A stretch of 64,000 bases of DNA from assembly GCA_015999765.1 (NCBI GenBank), contig JAECQR010000001.1, positions 434,001 to 498,000 of the forward strand, in the 5' to 3' direction. The translations under genes and the position numbers were made by a program. Shown here piece after piece: positions 50,625 to 59,912 of the stretch. Every line of letters starts with the position of its first letter. Position 1 is the first letter of the stretch. The stretch is from Flavobacteriia bacterium. GTDB taxonomy: Bacteria; Bacteroidota; Bacteroidia; Flavobacteriales; Weeksellaceae. The notes under the pieces are model-generated. The model saw only the letters and a program-made list of their open reading frames with translations, ran no database searches and was not told where the DNA came from.

Positions 50625-51695
50625 GCGGAGAAATTCCAAAATCTTCCAGCCGGCAGCGTCGAGTTTTTTAAGTCCTTCAGCAATGAGTACGGCCAAAACA
50701 ATATTGATGAGGTAAATAAGAATCATTAAAATCCACCACGGCATCGCATCCTGCAGAGGAACGACAAGAAAGTAAACCAGCGAAGAACTCATACCCTGCG
50801 CAAAATAAAAGAAAATCGCATTTTTCCCGATATAGGTAATGAAGCTTTCTTTGGTAATTTTCAGTCGGTTATAAAGAACGAAAAGCGTAACTAATGAAAA
50901 GCATGACCAGAAGATATAAAGCAGTTTCGGCGGGAATTTGGCCTTATTCATTTTCAGGAAAATATCTTTCCCGTAATTCCAGAACAGGATGATCAGAATG
51001 ACCGCCAGTATTCCGTATAAAACCGGAATCCATTTCGCGGGAATCTTTTTTCCCTTTAACTGATGCGCTGCAAGGAATAATCCTAAGTAAAATGCAACGT
51101 AACCAACCTGCCCTGTCGGATAATAGTGGGGTAACAGATTGAAAAGTAAGGTTAAACCAAAGCACACACCGATAAACCAGTTGATGTGTTTCGGGAAGAA
51201 TCTTAAGATGAGAACCCCGAAAACCGTGAGAATAAAATATACTTTCAGGTACCAGAAACTTCCCATCACCACAGGGAATGTGTCTGCATTGGTGTATTGA
51301 TGAAGATACCAGTTCCCGAGATTCTGCCATTGCGGAACATCAGAAATATTCTGCGGAACATACTTCGCCCCGAAAGTGGAGTAGAAGTCTTTCATCCATT
51401 CCAGACCGAAAACATTCAGGCCGAAGACCTTGAAAAGGTAGTCGAGAAAGAAAAGAAAGGTTACAAAAATCATGAAGGTGATCTGCAGTTTCAGGAGCCT
51501 GTAAAGGGTTTTCTCTACATTTCCGCCCGAGGTTAATCCGCTTAAGGCGTAAAATAAAGGCACATCAATCAAAAGGGACAGAACCCGCATTTCAGTAGGA
51601 ACATAAAACTGTCCGGACCAGAAAACGGTATGGATAAAAATAATGGCTAACGTGGCAAAGCCTTTGGCAAAATCAATGTATAAATCTCTTTTCAT
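50604..51695 (-). CDS. Acyltransferase-3 family membrane protein
   Basis: This 363-residue protein has about ten membrane helices. The N-terminus MKRDLYIDFAKGFATLAIIFIHT has the family's D-x-x-K-G and helix-1 histidine used in catalysis. Similar proteins acylate surface sugars or glycolipids. The acceptor cannot be predicted. The stop lies inside the terminator of the convergent small gene. Confidence 0.85.
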   Translation of the reverse strand: MKRDLYIDFAKGFATLAIIFIHTVFWSGQFYVPTEMRVLSLLIDVPLFYALSGLTSGGNVEKTLYRLLKLQITFMIFVTFLFFLDYLFKVFGLNVFGLEWMKDFYSTFGAKYVPQNISDVPQWQNLGNWYLHQYTNADTFPVVMGSFWYLKVYFILTVFGVLILRFFPKHINWFIGVCFGLTLLFNLLPHYYPTGQVGYVAFYLGLFLAAHQLKGKKIPAKWIPVLYGILAVILIILFWNYGKDIFLKMNKAKFPPKLLYIFWSCFSLVTLFVLYNRLKITKESFITYIGKNAIFFYFAQGMSSSLVYFLVVPLQDAMPWWILMILIYLINIVLAVLIAEGLKKLDAAGWKILEFLRKKTASA

Positions 51696-51818
51696 GGTGT
51701 AAGGAAAATCAAATTTAAATTAAAATTAAGCGAAATTGCTTTAGGAGGTTTTAATTTTTTTAGTCTCTGAAGCTATAAATGTAATTTTCAGCTTTTTAAG
51801 CTAAAAAATATTGCATCA

Positions 51819-51851
51819 TTGTGGATAAATCAGAAATATTTCTTACTTTTG
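51819..51851 (+). promoter_or_regulatory. Promoter of rplU-rpmA (TTG-N22-TACTTTTG)
   Basis: TTG at 51819-51821 and TACTTTTG at 51844-51851 fit the Bacteroidota pattern, with about 26 nt from the predicted start site to the rplU ATG. Confidence 0.65.
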
Positions 51852-51883
51852 CACCTCGAATTAACTAACAAAATTTATAAACA

Positions 51884-52309
51884 ATGTTTGCAATTGTAGA
51901 AATAGCAGGGCTTCAATACAAAGTTGAGCAAGACCAGAAGTTGTTTGTGAACCGTTTAAAAGGAGATAAAGGAGGAAAAGTTTCTTTCGATAAAGTTCTT
52001 CTTACTGTAAACGGTACTACAACAATCGGCGCCCCGGCTGTAAGCGGTATCACTGTTGATGCTGAAATCTTGGATCACGTGAAAGCGGATAAAGTAATCA
52101 TCTTCAAAAAGAAAAGAAGAAAAGGTTACGAAAAGAAAAATGGTCACAGACAATCTTTAACTCAAATCGTTATTACAGGAATCACTGGTTTCGATAACGG
52201 TAAGAAAGAGAAAAAAGCTGAGCCAAAAGCAAAAAAAGAAGCAGTAGCTGCTGAAGAGAAGCCTGCTAAAAAAACAACCAAAAAAGCAGACAGCGAAACT
52301 GCTGAATAA
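51884..52309 (+). CDS. rplU: 50S ribosomal protein L21, with basic C-terminal extension
   Basis: This 141-residue protein's first about 103 residues are standard L21 (MFAIVEIAGLQYKVEQDQKL...KRRKGYEKKNGHRQSLTQI). The extra about 38 residues are lysine/alanine/glutamate-rich (KKAEPKAKKEAVAAEEKP), longer than in E. coli and likely unstructured. It binds 23S rRNA near the L20 site. rpmA follows after 26 bp in the usual operon. Confidence 0.97.
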   Translation: MFAIVEIAGLQYKVEQDQKLFVNRLKGDKGGKVSFDKVLLTVNGTTTIGAPAVSGITVDAEILDHVKADKVIIFKKKRRKGYEKKNGHRQSLTQIVITGITGFDNGKKEKKAEPKAKKEAVAAEEKPAKKTTKKADSETAE

Positions 52310-52335
52310 TTTTAACCCAAAAACCTTAAAATAAA

Positions 52336-52593
52336 ATGGCACACAAAAAAGGAGTTGGTAGTTCCAAAAACGGTAGAGAATCGCATTCCAAAAGACTTGG
52401 AGTGAAGATTTTCGGAGGTCAGGAAGCTATTGCCGGTAACATCATCGTGAGACAGAGAGGTACTACACACCACCCGGGTGAAAACGTGGGAATGGGTAAA
52501 GACCACACCCTACACGCATTGGTTGACGGAAAAGTAGTTTTCAGAAAGAAACAAAACAACAGATCTTTCGTATCTATTGAACCAAACGCATAA
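52336..52593 (+). CDS. rpmA: 50S ribosomal protein L27
   Basis: This 85-residue protein starts [20 protein letters not shown], with the N-terminal arm that reaches the peptidyl-transferase centre. The core [22 protein letters not shown] and [14 protein letters not shown] is intact. The N-terminus begins directly with AHKKG, so no cleavable leader of the Firmicutes type is present. It is followed by a strong terminator. Confidence 0.97.
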   Translation: MAHKKGVGSSKNGRESHSKRLGVKIFGGQEAIAGNIIVRQRGTTHHPGENVGMGKDHTLHALVDGKVVFRKKQNNRSFVSIEPNA

Positions 52594-52626
52594 TATTTGC
52601 GTCCCGATAACATCGGAATATAAACT

Positions 52627-52658
52627 AATCCTCAGTCGCAAGACTGGGGATTTTTTTT
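52627..52658 (+). terminator. Terminator of rplU-rpmA
   Basis: AATCCTCAGTC pairs with GACTGGGGATT (one mismatch/G-U) around GCAA, followed by eight T residues. Confidence 0.85.
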
Positions 52659-52764
52659 GATGAATTAAAATCATCTAGTTTAATCAGTTAACTTTGGAGA
52701 CAGAGAATTTAATTTTAAATTAATTAAGGATTCAAATTCAAATGTTAAATTTGAAAAAACGCTC

Positions 52765-53610
52765 ATGGGAAAAAGAGAAGTGGAAATCGTGGTCCTTTCC
52801 GACATACATCTGGCAACTTACGGCTGCCACGCCACAGAATTGGTAGCTTATCTTAAAAGCATTAATCCGAAACTGCTGATCCTGAACGGTGACATTATCG
52901 ATGGCTGGGCATTCTCAAAAAAATATTTCCCAAACGCTCACATGGCGGTGCTGAGTGAGTTTTTCCGGATGATGAAAAGCGAAACCCAAATCATCTACAT
53001 CACAGGAAATCACGATGAATTCTTAAGAAAGTACTCGGATTTAACGATGGGAAACCTTTTCCTTACAGATAAATATCTGCTGGAAATCAATGGATTGAAA
53101 CACTGGTTTTTCCATGGTGACATTTTCGATCATACCACAAAAGGCGGTGCTAAGTTTATTGCTAAAATTGGGGGAATTGGTTACGACTGGCTCATTTTGG
53201 TGAACCGCGCCATCAATTTTCTGCTGGAAAGTATGGGCCGGAAAAAAGTTTCACTTTCAAAGAGGATTAAAAATTCCGTAAAAAATGCAGTGAAATTCAT
53301 CGGTGATTTTGAAGAAAAAGCAATCGAAATCGCCATCGAAAACAAATACGATTATGTAATTTGTGGCCACATTCACCAGCCCGCAGACCGTATAATTACA
53401 AAGGAAACTGGCACAGTGCGTTACCTGAATTCCGGCGACTGGATCGAAAATTTATCTTATCTGGAATACAATAATGGTAAATGGGAACTTCTTTTCTTCG
53501 ACGAAGCAAAATTTGATAAACCCGAAATTGCCGGCAACGATGTTTCTGTGAATGTAGAAGAACTCATTCACCCAAATGTTTTTACGGCATTTGTCGGCCA
53601 AAAAGTGTAG
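52765..53610 (+). CDS. LpxH-type metallophosphoesterase (UDP-2,3-diacylglucosamine pyrophosphatase-like)
   Basis: This 281-residue calcineurin-fold enzyme has metal motifs SDIHLA, NGDIIDGW, GNHDEF, FFHGDIFDH and CGHIHQPA. The arrangement DxH...GD..D...GNHD...H...GHxH is complete. Proteins of this kind in Bacteroidota are taken as the LpxH step of lipid A synthesis, removing UMP from UDP-diacylglucosamine. Clustering with other lpx genes is absent here. It converges on thiL with 1 bp between them. Confidence 0.85.
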   Translation: MGKREVEIVVLSDIHLATYGCHATELVAYLKSINPKLLILNGDIIDGWAFSKKYFPNAHMAVLSEFFRMMKSETQIIYITGNHDEFLRKYSDLTMGNLFLTDKYLLEINGLKHWFFHGDIFDHTTKGGAKFIAKIGGIGYDWLILVNRAINFLLESMGRKKVSLSKRIKNSVKNAVKFIGDFEEKAIEIAIENKYDYVICGHIHQPADRIITKETGTVRYLNSGDWIENLSYLEYNNGKWELLFFDEAKFDKPEIAGNDVSVNVEELIHPNVFTAFVGQKV

Positions 53611-53611
53611 T

Positions 53612-54664
53612 TTATTTGTTCAGAAAAGCATCCCAACCTTGTGCATTCAGTGCAATAAGTTCGTTGCTTCCTCTTGCCACAAGAAAATTTCCCTGATCTA
53701 AATCTACGGCGTGTCCCACGATGGTAAAATCCGGGTGATTTCTGATCTTCTCGAAATCATCAGGAGAAATCGTGAAGAGCAATTCGTAATCTTCGCCACC
53801 GTTCATGGCGCACATTGCAGGATTCAGATTCAGTTCATCCGCTGTAGAAATCGTGAGAGAATCCATCGGGATTTTTTCTTCGTACAAACGGAATCCCACT
53901 TTACTTTGATCTGATAAATGAAGAATTTCAGAAGACAAACCATCAGAAACATCAATCATAGAAGTTGGTTTTATGCCCAGTTCCTCCAAAATTTTCTTCA
54001 CATCGGTTCTTGCTTCCGGTTTCAGCTGTTTCTCCAGAATATAATCATAGCCTTCCATTTCCGGCTGCATATTTGGGTTCGCAAGAAATACGGCATGTTC
54101 GCGTTCCAGAATCTGAAGACCAAGATATGCGCCACCCAGATCGCCTGTCACTACGAGCAGATCATTAGGTTTGGTGCCGTTTCTTTTCACAATATTCTCA
54201 GAACTTTCCAGACCGATTGCGGTAATGCTCATCACCAAACCCGAAGTTGAACTCGTAGTGTCGCCACCTACCAAATCCACTTTATAGCGCTTGCACGCCA
54301 AAGCAATTCCGGCATAAATTTCTTCCAAAGCTTCCACAGGAAATCTGTTTGAAATGGCCAGGGAAACGAGAATCTGCGTAGGGACAGCGTTCATGGCTGC
54401 AATGTCGCTCAGATTAACCACCACGGCTTTATAACCCAAATGTTTCAACGGAACATACCCCAGATTAAAGTGTACGCCTTCAGCCAGAACATCTGTCGTA
54501 ACAACTACTTTCTGGTTTCCGGGATTGATCACAGCAGCATCGTCGCCGATCGAAACTTCAGTGGATTCGTTTTCGAAACTAAAACTTTCGGTCAGGTGTT
54601 TGATGAGGCCAAATTCGCCGTAAGCGGAGATCGGAGTCAGTTGCGGAGCTTTATCTTCGAGCAT
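53612..54664 (-). CDS. thiL: Thiamine-monophosphate kinase
   Basis: This 350-residue enzyme makes thiamine diphosphate from thiamine monophosphate and ATP. It has the PurM-like fold with SIGDDAAVI (metal/ATP site), TTDVLAEGVHFNL, GGDTTSS, DLGGAYLGLQIL and MIDVSDGLSSE. The N-terminal domain and C-terminal NGGEDYELLFT are intact. The thioesterase gene lies 30 bp upstream on the same strand, perhaps co-transcribed. Confidence 0.95.
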   Translation of the reverse strand: MLEDKAPQLTPISAYGEFGLIKHLTESFSFENESTEVSIGDDAAVINPGNQKVVVTTDVLAEGVHFNLGYVPLKHLGYKAVVVNLSDIAAMNAVPTQILVSLAISNRFPVEALEEIYAGIALACKRYKVDLVGGDTTSSTSGLVMSITAIGLESSENIVKRNGTKPNDLLVVTGDLGGAYLGLQILEREHAVFLANPNMQPEMEGYDYILEKQLKPEARTDVKKILEELGIKPTSMIDVSDGLSSEILHLSDQSKVGFRLYEEKIPMDSLTISTADELNLNPAMCAMNGGEDYELLFTISPDDFEKIRNHPDFTIVGHAVDLDQGNFLVARGSNELIALNAQGWDAFLNK

Positions 54665-54694
54665 AATTATATCGTTTGTCGCTAATTGATTCGG

Positions 54695-55225
54695 TTAGTT
54701 TTCTTCTTTATCTTTTTTCCAGGTAAAAGTTCCTCTCTTATGAAAAGCTTCTACATTTTCAGGCTTGAAAGGCAGATCTCTAAGGTCTTCTCTGGTAAGA
54801 ATCTTTGTGTTTTCCGTACTGAACTCCTTCATAACTTCCTCAATTTCTTCAGGAGGAGTGGTGGTTTTTCTCAGCATCATGTCGATCCAGATTCCTGTTG
54901 CTTCAGATGTTGCGCAGTGCGTTCCATCAGGAAGATAAAATTTATGGATGAACTGATAAATACTTGCGTCCTCCGACATTCCTGCGATTTCCAGACTAAC
55001 ATAAACCGTTTGATCTGCAAAAATCTCTTTGAAGAAAGAATATCTCTCGTGGAGGATGACAGGCCCGATTCCCCATCGGCTCAGTTCCTTCAGGCCCATT
55101 TTATGGGTATTCATAAAAGCCATTCTCGTTTGCGCACAATACTGAACGTAAGACGAGTTGGCAAGATGTTTATTGGCATCAATATCGCTCCAGCGAACTT
55201 CGAATTTGTAATGGTATACCGACAT
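54695..55225 (-). CDS. Acyl-CoA thioesterase (4HBT/hotdog family)
   Basis: The protein has 176 residues from ATG 55225 (MSVYHYKFEVRW). The hotdog-fold signature VRWSDIDANKHLANSSYVQYC includes the catalytic aspartate of 4-hydroxybenzoyl-CoA-type thioesterases. Length is slightly above normal because of a C-terminal charged tail. The in-frame ATG at 55294 lies in the GC-rich intergenic element and is rejected. It may be co-transcribed with thiL. Confidence 0.88.
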   Translation of the reverse strand: MSVYHYKFEVRWSDIDANKHLANSSYVQYCAQTRMAFMNTHKMGLKELSRWGIGPVILHERYSFFKEIFADQTVYVSLEIAGMSEDASIYQFIHKFYLPDGTHCATSEATGIWIDMMLRKTTTPPEEIEEVMKEFSTENTKILTREDLRDLPFKPENVEAFHKRGTFTWKKDKEEN

Positions 55226-55249
55226 TTTTTCTAGATTTATTTTTGGGCA

Positions 55250-55375
55250 ATCCCCTCGCCCCGCTTTGTCCCTACCTCGGGTCGGGCTTTTCATTCCAAT
55301 CTTTTTCCGGCGCTGCCAAAAAAAGGATTTTCATTGCAATCCCTATTGCGGTTCAGGATTCATTCCCCCATTTAT
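55250..55375. repeat. GC-rich intergenic element with hairpin potential
   Basis: In an otherwise AT-rich context this stretch holds CCTACCTCGGGTCGGGC and a weak inverted pair AATCTTTTT / AAAAAAAGGATT (about 55298-55329) around a CCGGCGCTGCC loop. It has no ORF. It looks like a dispersed repeat or structured element of the genome, but only one copy is visible in the window. Confidence 0.35.
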
Positions 55376-55418
55376 TGCAGCCACAAAATTAAGCATTAAT
55401 CATGGGGTGGAAAAATTG

Positions 55419-55426
55419 TATTTTTG
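55419..55426 (+). promoter_or_regulatory. -7 element (TATTTTTG) of the BaiN-like gene
   Basis: It is an exact TAnnTTTG match 52 bp upstream of ATG 55479. Confidence 0.45.
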
Positions 55427-55478
55427 CATCACCGCGAATTTCATTTCAAGAAAAGTGATTCAGGACGTTATATAAAAG

Positions 55479-56687
55479 ATGAGCAAAAAGAAAATTATCA
55501 TTATCGGAGGCGGAGCAGCAGGATTTTTTTGTGCCGCAAATCTTGATGAAACAAAGTATAGTGTTACCATTTTAGAGCAGAATTCGGATGTGCTGCAGAA
55601 AGTGAAAATCTCCGGTGGCGGAAGATGCAATGTTTCGCACGCCTGTTTCGATCCGAAAGAACTCGTTAGCTTTTATCCGCGTGGCAACAAAGAACTGCTC
55701 AGCGTTTTTCATAAGTTTCAGCCTGGAGATACCATGGATTGGTTCGATAAAAGAAATGTTGCCCTGAAAATTGAAGGCGACAACCGAATCTTTCCGGAAA
55801 GCAATTCGTCGCAAACCATTATTGATACTTTAGTTAATGAAGTGGCTAATAAGAGGTTTGAAGTAAAAACCCAGTCTGTAGTTCTGGATATTAAGCAACA
55901 GGACGCAAAGTATGTGGTTAGCACAAATACTGCTGAGTATGTTGCAGATTACGTTATTTACACCACCGGAAGTTCGCCTAAATCGCTGAAACTGATAAAG
56001 AACCTCGGGCATAATATTGTGGAACCGGTTCCATCGCTTTTTACCTTCAACATTAAAAATGATACTTTAAAGGATTTAATGGGCACAAGTTTTCCCCACG
56101 CAGAAGTATCGATTCCGAGCCTGAAAATGGAGGAATCCGGGCCGATGCTGATTACGCATTGGGGATTGTCCGGACCTGCAATCCTGAAAATTTCTGCATG
56201 GAAAGCCCGGGAACTTGCGGCACAGCAATACAGATTCAATATTGTCGTTAACTTTTTAGGAACCGATAGGGTTGATGCAGAAGAAACTTTTAAAAGTTTC
56301 AGAAATGATAACCCTAAAAAGACGGTTGGCGCCTCCAAAATTTTTGATATTACAACTCGGTTTTGGCATCGCATTTTGTGGCTTTCAAAGGTTGATTTGG
56401 ATAAAAACATCTCTAATATTACCACAAAAGAACTTCAGAAGATTACTGAAAATCTCTGCGAAAACCAAATGGCTGTTACCGGAAAATCTACTTTTAAGGA
56501 CGAATTTGTGACGGCAGGCGGTGTAGAATTAAAGGAGATCGATTTCAAAAATATGTCGTCTAAAATCCTCACTAACTTTTACCTTTCGGGCGAAGTTCTT
56601 AATATTGATGCAGTTACCGGCGGATTTAATTTTCAGGCGTGCTGGAGCGAAGCGTGGCTGATGGCCCAGGATTTGAATTCCAAATGA
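55479..56687 (+). CDS. BaiN/YhiN (HI0933)-family FAD-dependent oxidoreductase
   Basis: This 402-residue flavoprotein has the FAD-binding motif IIIGGGAAGFFCA, the family signature KVKISGGGRCNVSHA, the HWGLSGPAILKIS insertion, and a C-terminal block GEVLNIDAVTGGFNFQACWS. Members are annotated as aminoacetone-oxidase-like or NAD(P)/FAD oxidoreductases, but substrates are mostly unknown. It has its own promoter element. Confidence 0.88.
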   Translation: MSKKKIIIIGGGAAGFFCAANLDETKYSVTILEQNSDVLQKVKISGGGRCNVSHACFDPKELVSFYPRGNKELLSVFHKFQPGDTMDWFDKRNVALKIEGDNRIFPESNSSQTIIDTLVNEVANKRFEVKTQSVVLDIKQQDAKYVVSTNTAEYVADYVIYTTGSSPKSLKLIKNLGHNIVEPVPSLFTFNIKNDTLKDLMGTSFPHAEVSIPSLKMEESGPMLITHWGLSGPAILKISAWKARELAAQQYRFNIVVNFLGTDRVDAEETFKSFRNDNPKKTVGASKIFDITTRFWHRILWLSKVDLDKNISNITTKELQKITENLCENQMAVTGKSTFKDEFVTAGGVELKEIDFKNMSSKILTNFYLSGEVLNIDAVTGGFNFQACWSEAWLMAQDLNSK

Positions 56688-56727
56688 TATAACGGCCCCG
56701 AAATGATTCAGTAAAGATTTATTTTAT

Positions 56728-56735
56728 TAATTTTG
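56728..56735 (+). promoter_or_regulatory. -7 element (TAATTTTG) of the small lipoprotein gene
   Basis: It is an exact TAnnTTTG, 18 bp before ATG 56754. Confidence 0.5.
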
Positions 56736-56753
56736 GGACAATAATTTTAAAAA

Positions 56754-57077
56754 ATGAAGAAATACTTTTCAATACTCACTCTATTAATCATCCTTATCTT
56801 AACATCTTGCCAGACAAGAGTCGTGAGCGTACAGAAACCAATGCAGAAAAATTCTCTTGAATTGTACCAGAAATATACCGTGCAGACCAATGATGGAAAA
56901 ATGACGAAAATGGAGGTTCTGAAGCAGGATGAAACCACTATTTACGGAAAAACAAAAACGGGAGAAGATATAGCTATTGCGAAATCTGATGTACGCGAAG
57001 TAAAAAAAGTAGATATTTTCTCGTCCATTATTTTGGGGTTAGCAGCAGTAGCAGCTGTAGTTTTCATACCGATTTAA
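56754..57077 (+). CDS. Small lipoprotein with C-terminal membrane helix
   Basis: This 107-residue protein has a lipobox LTSCQT (cysteine near residue 19). A soluble part (about 25-85) has alternating charges, and a C-terminal hydrophobic stretch (IFSSIILGLAAVAAVVFIPI) could span or dock into the membrane. The segment MTKMEVLKQDETTIYGKTKTG resembles short repeated beta strands seen in other Bacteroidota lipoproteins of unknown function. It ends at a bidirectional terminator. Confidence 0.8.
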   Translation: MKKYFSILTLLIILILTSCQTRVVSVQKPMQKNSLELYQKYTVQTNDGKMTKMEVLKQDETTIYGKTKTGEDIAIAKSDVREVKKVDIFSSIILGLAAVAAVVFIPI

Positions 57078-57093
57078 AATCTAAAATTCAGAT

Positions 57094-57128
57094 AAAAAAA
57101 GACTCAGATTCACCTGAGTCTTTTTTTT
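57094..57128. terminator. Bidirectional terminator between the lipoprotein and antiporter genes
   Basis: AAAAAAAGACTCAG pairs with CTGAGTCTTTTTTT, so the stem can stop both convergent transcripts. It overlaps the antiporter stop codon. Confidence 0.85.
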
Positions 57129-59256
57129 ATTTAAATATTCTACCGACAATGTTTCCTATTTCTACGAAATCATCGGCATTGGCGATATCCCGCGTTTGCT
57201 TTTCGAACTCTGTTTCGTTTTTGCGGGACGGGAAAATAAGGAGATAGTTGCGGTATCTGAAATGATCGTTGAGATATTTCGGAACCTGCTGCATTTGTGG
57301 CAGGAATGAAACCATTTCGCGGTTGGCCATAAAGAGGATAAGCGCATCGTTTTCCTTCATCTTTTCAAAGATCTTACGCATCTCATTCCAGTCATTGAAG
57401 ATGATAAAAGACGCATCGATATTAACTTTCTTCCTTATTTTTTCAATGACTTTTATGGTTTTCTCATTTCCGTAAAATTCAATTTTCGATCCTGAATTTC
57501 TTGCAATATTCCATACTTTCAGCAGCGAACGGAAAAATCCGGATTCCAAATGGGCATTCTCCGGCAGGATTACAAAATACTTCTGTATCGTGCTGACAGG
57601 CTGCGAGGCGTGATAAACCAACAGATTTACCGAAAAATTATTGAGGTAGCCACTATAAAGATTATAGACAAAACTTGGCGAGAAGCCTTTGTCAGGATCT
57701 ATTCCAATCATCAGATCGGTTATCTGGTACACCTTGATTTCGTTACTTACACCTTTAATGATATCCGCATCATATCTCGTAAGCGGCGTAATTTTCACAT
57801 CTGCAGCTGCACCGATATGCTGTGCCTGATTCAAAAGTTTTTCTGCATTTTTTCTGGAAGATTCGTTTTTTTCTTCGTTGATGATGTTTAATACGTAAAT
57901 ATTTTCTTTATTGCTTTTGGATTTCAGTAAGAGCGAAAGATTGGTCATCGGTTCCACCGTAACCGGATGGTTCACAGCCAGTAAAATGTTTTCTTCTTCC
58001 GGATTGTTATCAGTGATTGGATTTTCATTTTCGGATTTTACGAGTTTCTGCGCATTCTTCTGTGTAACAAAAGATGACACAGTACAGGACACTAGAATCA
58101 GTAAAATGCTTCCGTTCAAAACACTCTCATCGAGAAGACGGATGGGTTGTCCGGCTTCGGTTTCCCCGATGATGATGTTATATCCAACCATCACAATGGC
58201 CAGCGTTGCAGCTGCATGTGCGGCACTTAAACCAAAAATTACGCCGCCCTGTTCTTTCGTGAGTCTGAAGGTTTTCTGTGTGGCGACCGCAGCCAGATAT
58301 TTTGCGATGACAGCAATAACCGTCATTAAAACAGCAATTTCTATGGTTTTACTGTCTTTGAAAAAGATTTTGAAATCAATCAGCATCCCGACACTGATCA
58401 GGAAAAAAGGGATAAAAATGGCGTTGCCGACAAATTCTACCCGGTTCATTAATGCAGAGGTATGAGGAATTAACCTGTTGAGCGCCAGACCTGCGAAAAA
58501 TGCACCAATAATTGCTTCTACACCAGCCAGTTCTGCAAGAAGTGCTGCCAGATAAATCATCACCAATACAAAAATATACTGCGAAATATGATCATTCACT
58601 TTCTTGAAAAACCACCGGCCAACAATCGGGAAACCGAATAGAACTACGGCACTGAACAATACCATAGAAACCGAAAGCTTTGTCCAGAAAGCTGCATTTA
58701 CTTCGCCTTGTGTAATTCCTACACATACCGCGAGAACCAATAGCGCAAGAATATCGGTAATCATCGTTCCGCCTACCGTAATATTAACCGGCAGGGTTTT
58801 AGATATGCCCAGTTTACTGACAATAGGATAGGAAATAAGGGTATGAGATGAAAATATACTGGCAAATACGATGGAAGTAAGCCATGTGAAATTAAATAGA
58901 AAGTGAGCACTCAGAATACCGAGAATAAAAGGAATAGCGAAAGTGTATAGCCCGAAAGTGATGCTTTTCCATTTGTTTTTCTTGAATTCCGCGAGATCAA
59001 TTTCGAGTCCTGCCAGAAACATAATATAAAGAAGTCCGGTAGTTCCCGTCACCACGATGCTGCTGTCCCTTGAAAGCACGTTGAAACCATTCGGACCAAT
59101 TACTGCACCAGCGATAATTAACCCGAGAAGATGCGGAACTTTTATTTTGTTCAGAAGAAGTGGCGCGGATAAGATGATAATCAGAACGACCAGAAACTTC
59201 AGAACGGGGTCTTCCAGGGGCAAGGAGAGATTGGCAATGCTTAGAACTGTAATCAT
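57127..59256 (-). CDS. Kef/CPA2-type cation:proton antiporter with C-terminal cytosolic domain
   Basis: This 709-residue protein has about 380 residues of membrane domain with twelve or thirteen helices and the exchanger motif region (GLIIAGAVIGPNG, MFLAGLEIDLAEF). A soluble region of about 300 residues follows. That tail has two nucleotide-binding-like units resembling universal stress protein domains (ILLAVNHPVT, YFVILPENAHLESGF) rather than a KTN domain. It probably exchanges Na+ or K+ for H+ under regulatory control. The stop lies in the shared terminator, and the 59260 gene is 3 bp upstream. Confidence 0.88.
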   Translation of the reverse strand: MITVLSIANLSLPLEDPVLKFLVVLIIILSAPLLLNKIKVPHLLGLIIAGAVIGPNGFNVLSRDSSIVVTGTTGLLYIMFLAGLEIDLAEFKKNKWKSITFGLYTFAIPFILGILSAHFLFNFTWLTSIVFASIFSSHTLISYPIVSKLGISKTLPVNITVGGTMITDILALLVLAVCVGITQGEVNAAFWTKLSVSMVLFSAVVLFGFPIVGRWFFKKVNDHISQYIFVLVMIYLAALLAELAGVEAIIGAFFAGLALNRLIPHTSALMNRVEFVGNAIFIPFFLISVGMLIDFKIFFKDSKTIEIAVLMTVIAVIAKYLAAVATQKTFRLTKEQGGVIFGLSAAHAAATLAIVMVGYNIIIGETEAGQPIRLLDESVLNGSILLILVSCTVSSFVTQKNAQKLVKSENENPITDNNPEEENILLAVNHPVTVEPMTNLSLLLKSKSNKENIYVLNIINEEKNESSRKNAEKLLNQAQHIGAAADVKITPLTRYDADIIKGVSNEIKVYQITDLMIGIDPDKGFSPSFVYNLYSGYLNNFSVNLLVYHASQPVSTIQKYFVILPENAHLESGFFRSLLKVWNIARNSGSKIEFYGNEKTIKVIEKIRKKVNIDASFIIFNDWNEMRKIFEKMKENDALILFMANREMVSFLPQMQQVPKYLNDHFRYRNYLLIFPSRKNETEFEKQTRDIANADDFVEIGNIVGRIFK

Positions 59257-59259
59257 AAC

Positions 59260-59823
59260 TTATTTTTTTGCTTTTTCTAACTCGAGCGTAAATTTCGCTA
59301 CACAGTTGTTATTTGCCGTAACCTTGCGGGTTCCTTTCAGATTATTTATTTGAAGTTTATTCCAGATCAGATTGATTTCTGTTTTTCTTGTAGCTGTAGA
59401 ATCTTCATTCGAATTCAGTTGGATTTCTGAACCGCTGTAATTTCCGCTGTAGACCTTCAGGTTTCCGGATCGGTCAGTAACTTTTGCCAGCACTGTTTTG
59501 CCGTTTTCAGAAAATTCCCAAATATCATTTCTCTGGTCACCAATGGCGTGCTCTGCACAATTGGATTCGGTACAGATCATCTTGCCGTTCCATTTCCCCA
59601 ATATATCGGCAGGAAGGGTGTTTATGACTACTGAGTCTGCTTCCTTAATGATGCTGTCGCGCATTGCAAGAAGATTTTGGTACTCACTTTCTTTCGCTGC
59701 GAAATCCTTTTCTTTGGAAATCAAGCTGTTTTCTCTTTCCTGAAGCTGTTTTTCCTTTTCAGAATCGGAGCAGGAAGTTAACATTGAAAGCAAGATAATA
59801 CAGATAAGTGGCAAAATCCTCAT
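59260..59823 (-). CDS. Lipoprotein with coiled coil, unknown function
   Basis: This 187-residue protein has lipobox LTSCSD (cysteine about residue 18), followed by a strongly charged coiled coil (SEKEKQLQERENSLISKEKDF). A beta-rich C-terminal domain (about 70-187) starts ADILGKWNGKMICTESNC. It lies 3 bp upstream of the antiporter gene, so the two form a transcription unit. No domain family was recognised. Confidence 0.75.
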   Translation of the reverse strand: MRILPLICIILLSMLTSCSDSEKEKQLQERENSLISKEKDFAAKESEYQNLLAMRDSIIKEADSVVINTLPADILGKWNGKMICTESNCAEHAIGDQRNDIWEFSENGKTVLAKVTDRSGNLKVYSGNYSGSEIQLNSNEDSTATRKTEINLIWNKLQINNLKGTRKVTANNNCVAKFTLELEKAKK

Positions 59824-59912
59824 GGGTAAATATTTTTGGTGTTTTTAAAAATAACAAAAAAAGCCAAGACTGAAAAATCCCGACTCCTGTATTTTATTTT
59901 AAGGCAAAGGTT

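Noticed and set aside
54686-55234. 182-residue plus-strand ORF opposite the thioesterase
   Set aside because: The minus-strand frame carries the hotdog signature; the plus frame is phenylalanine/serine-rich shadow sequence.
57911-58465. 184-residue plus-strand ORF opposite the antiporter
   Set aside because: Shadow of membrane helices; the antiporter frame is complete and conserved.
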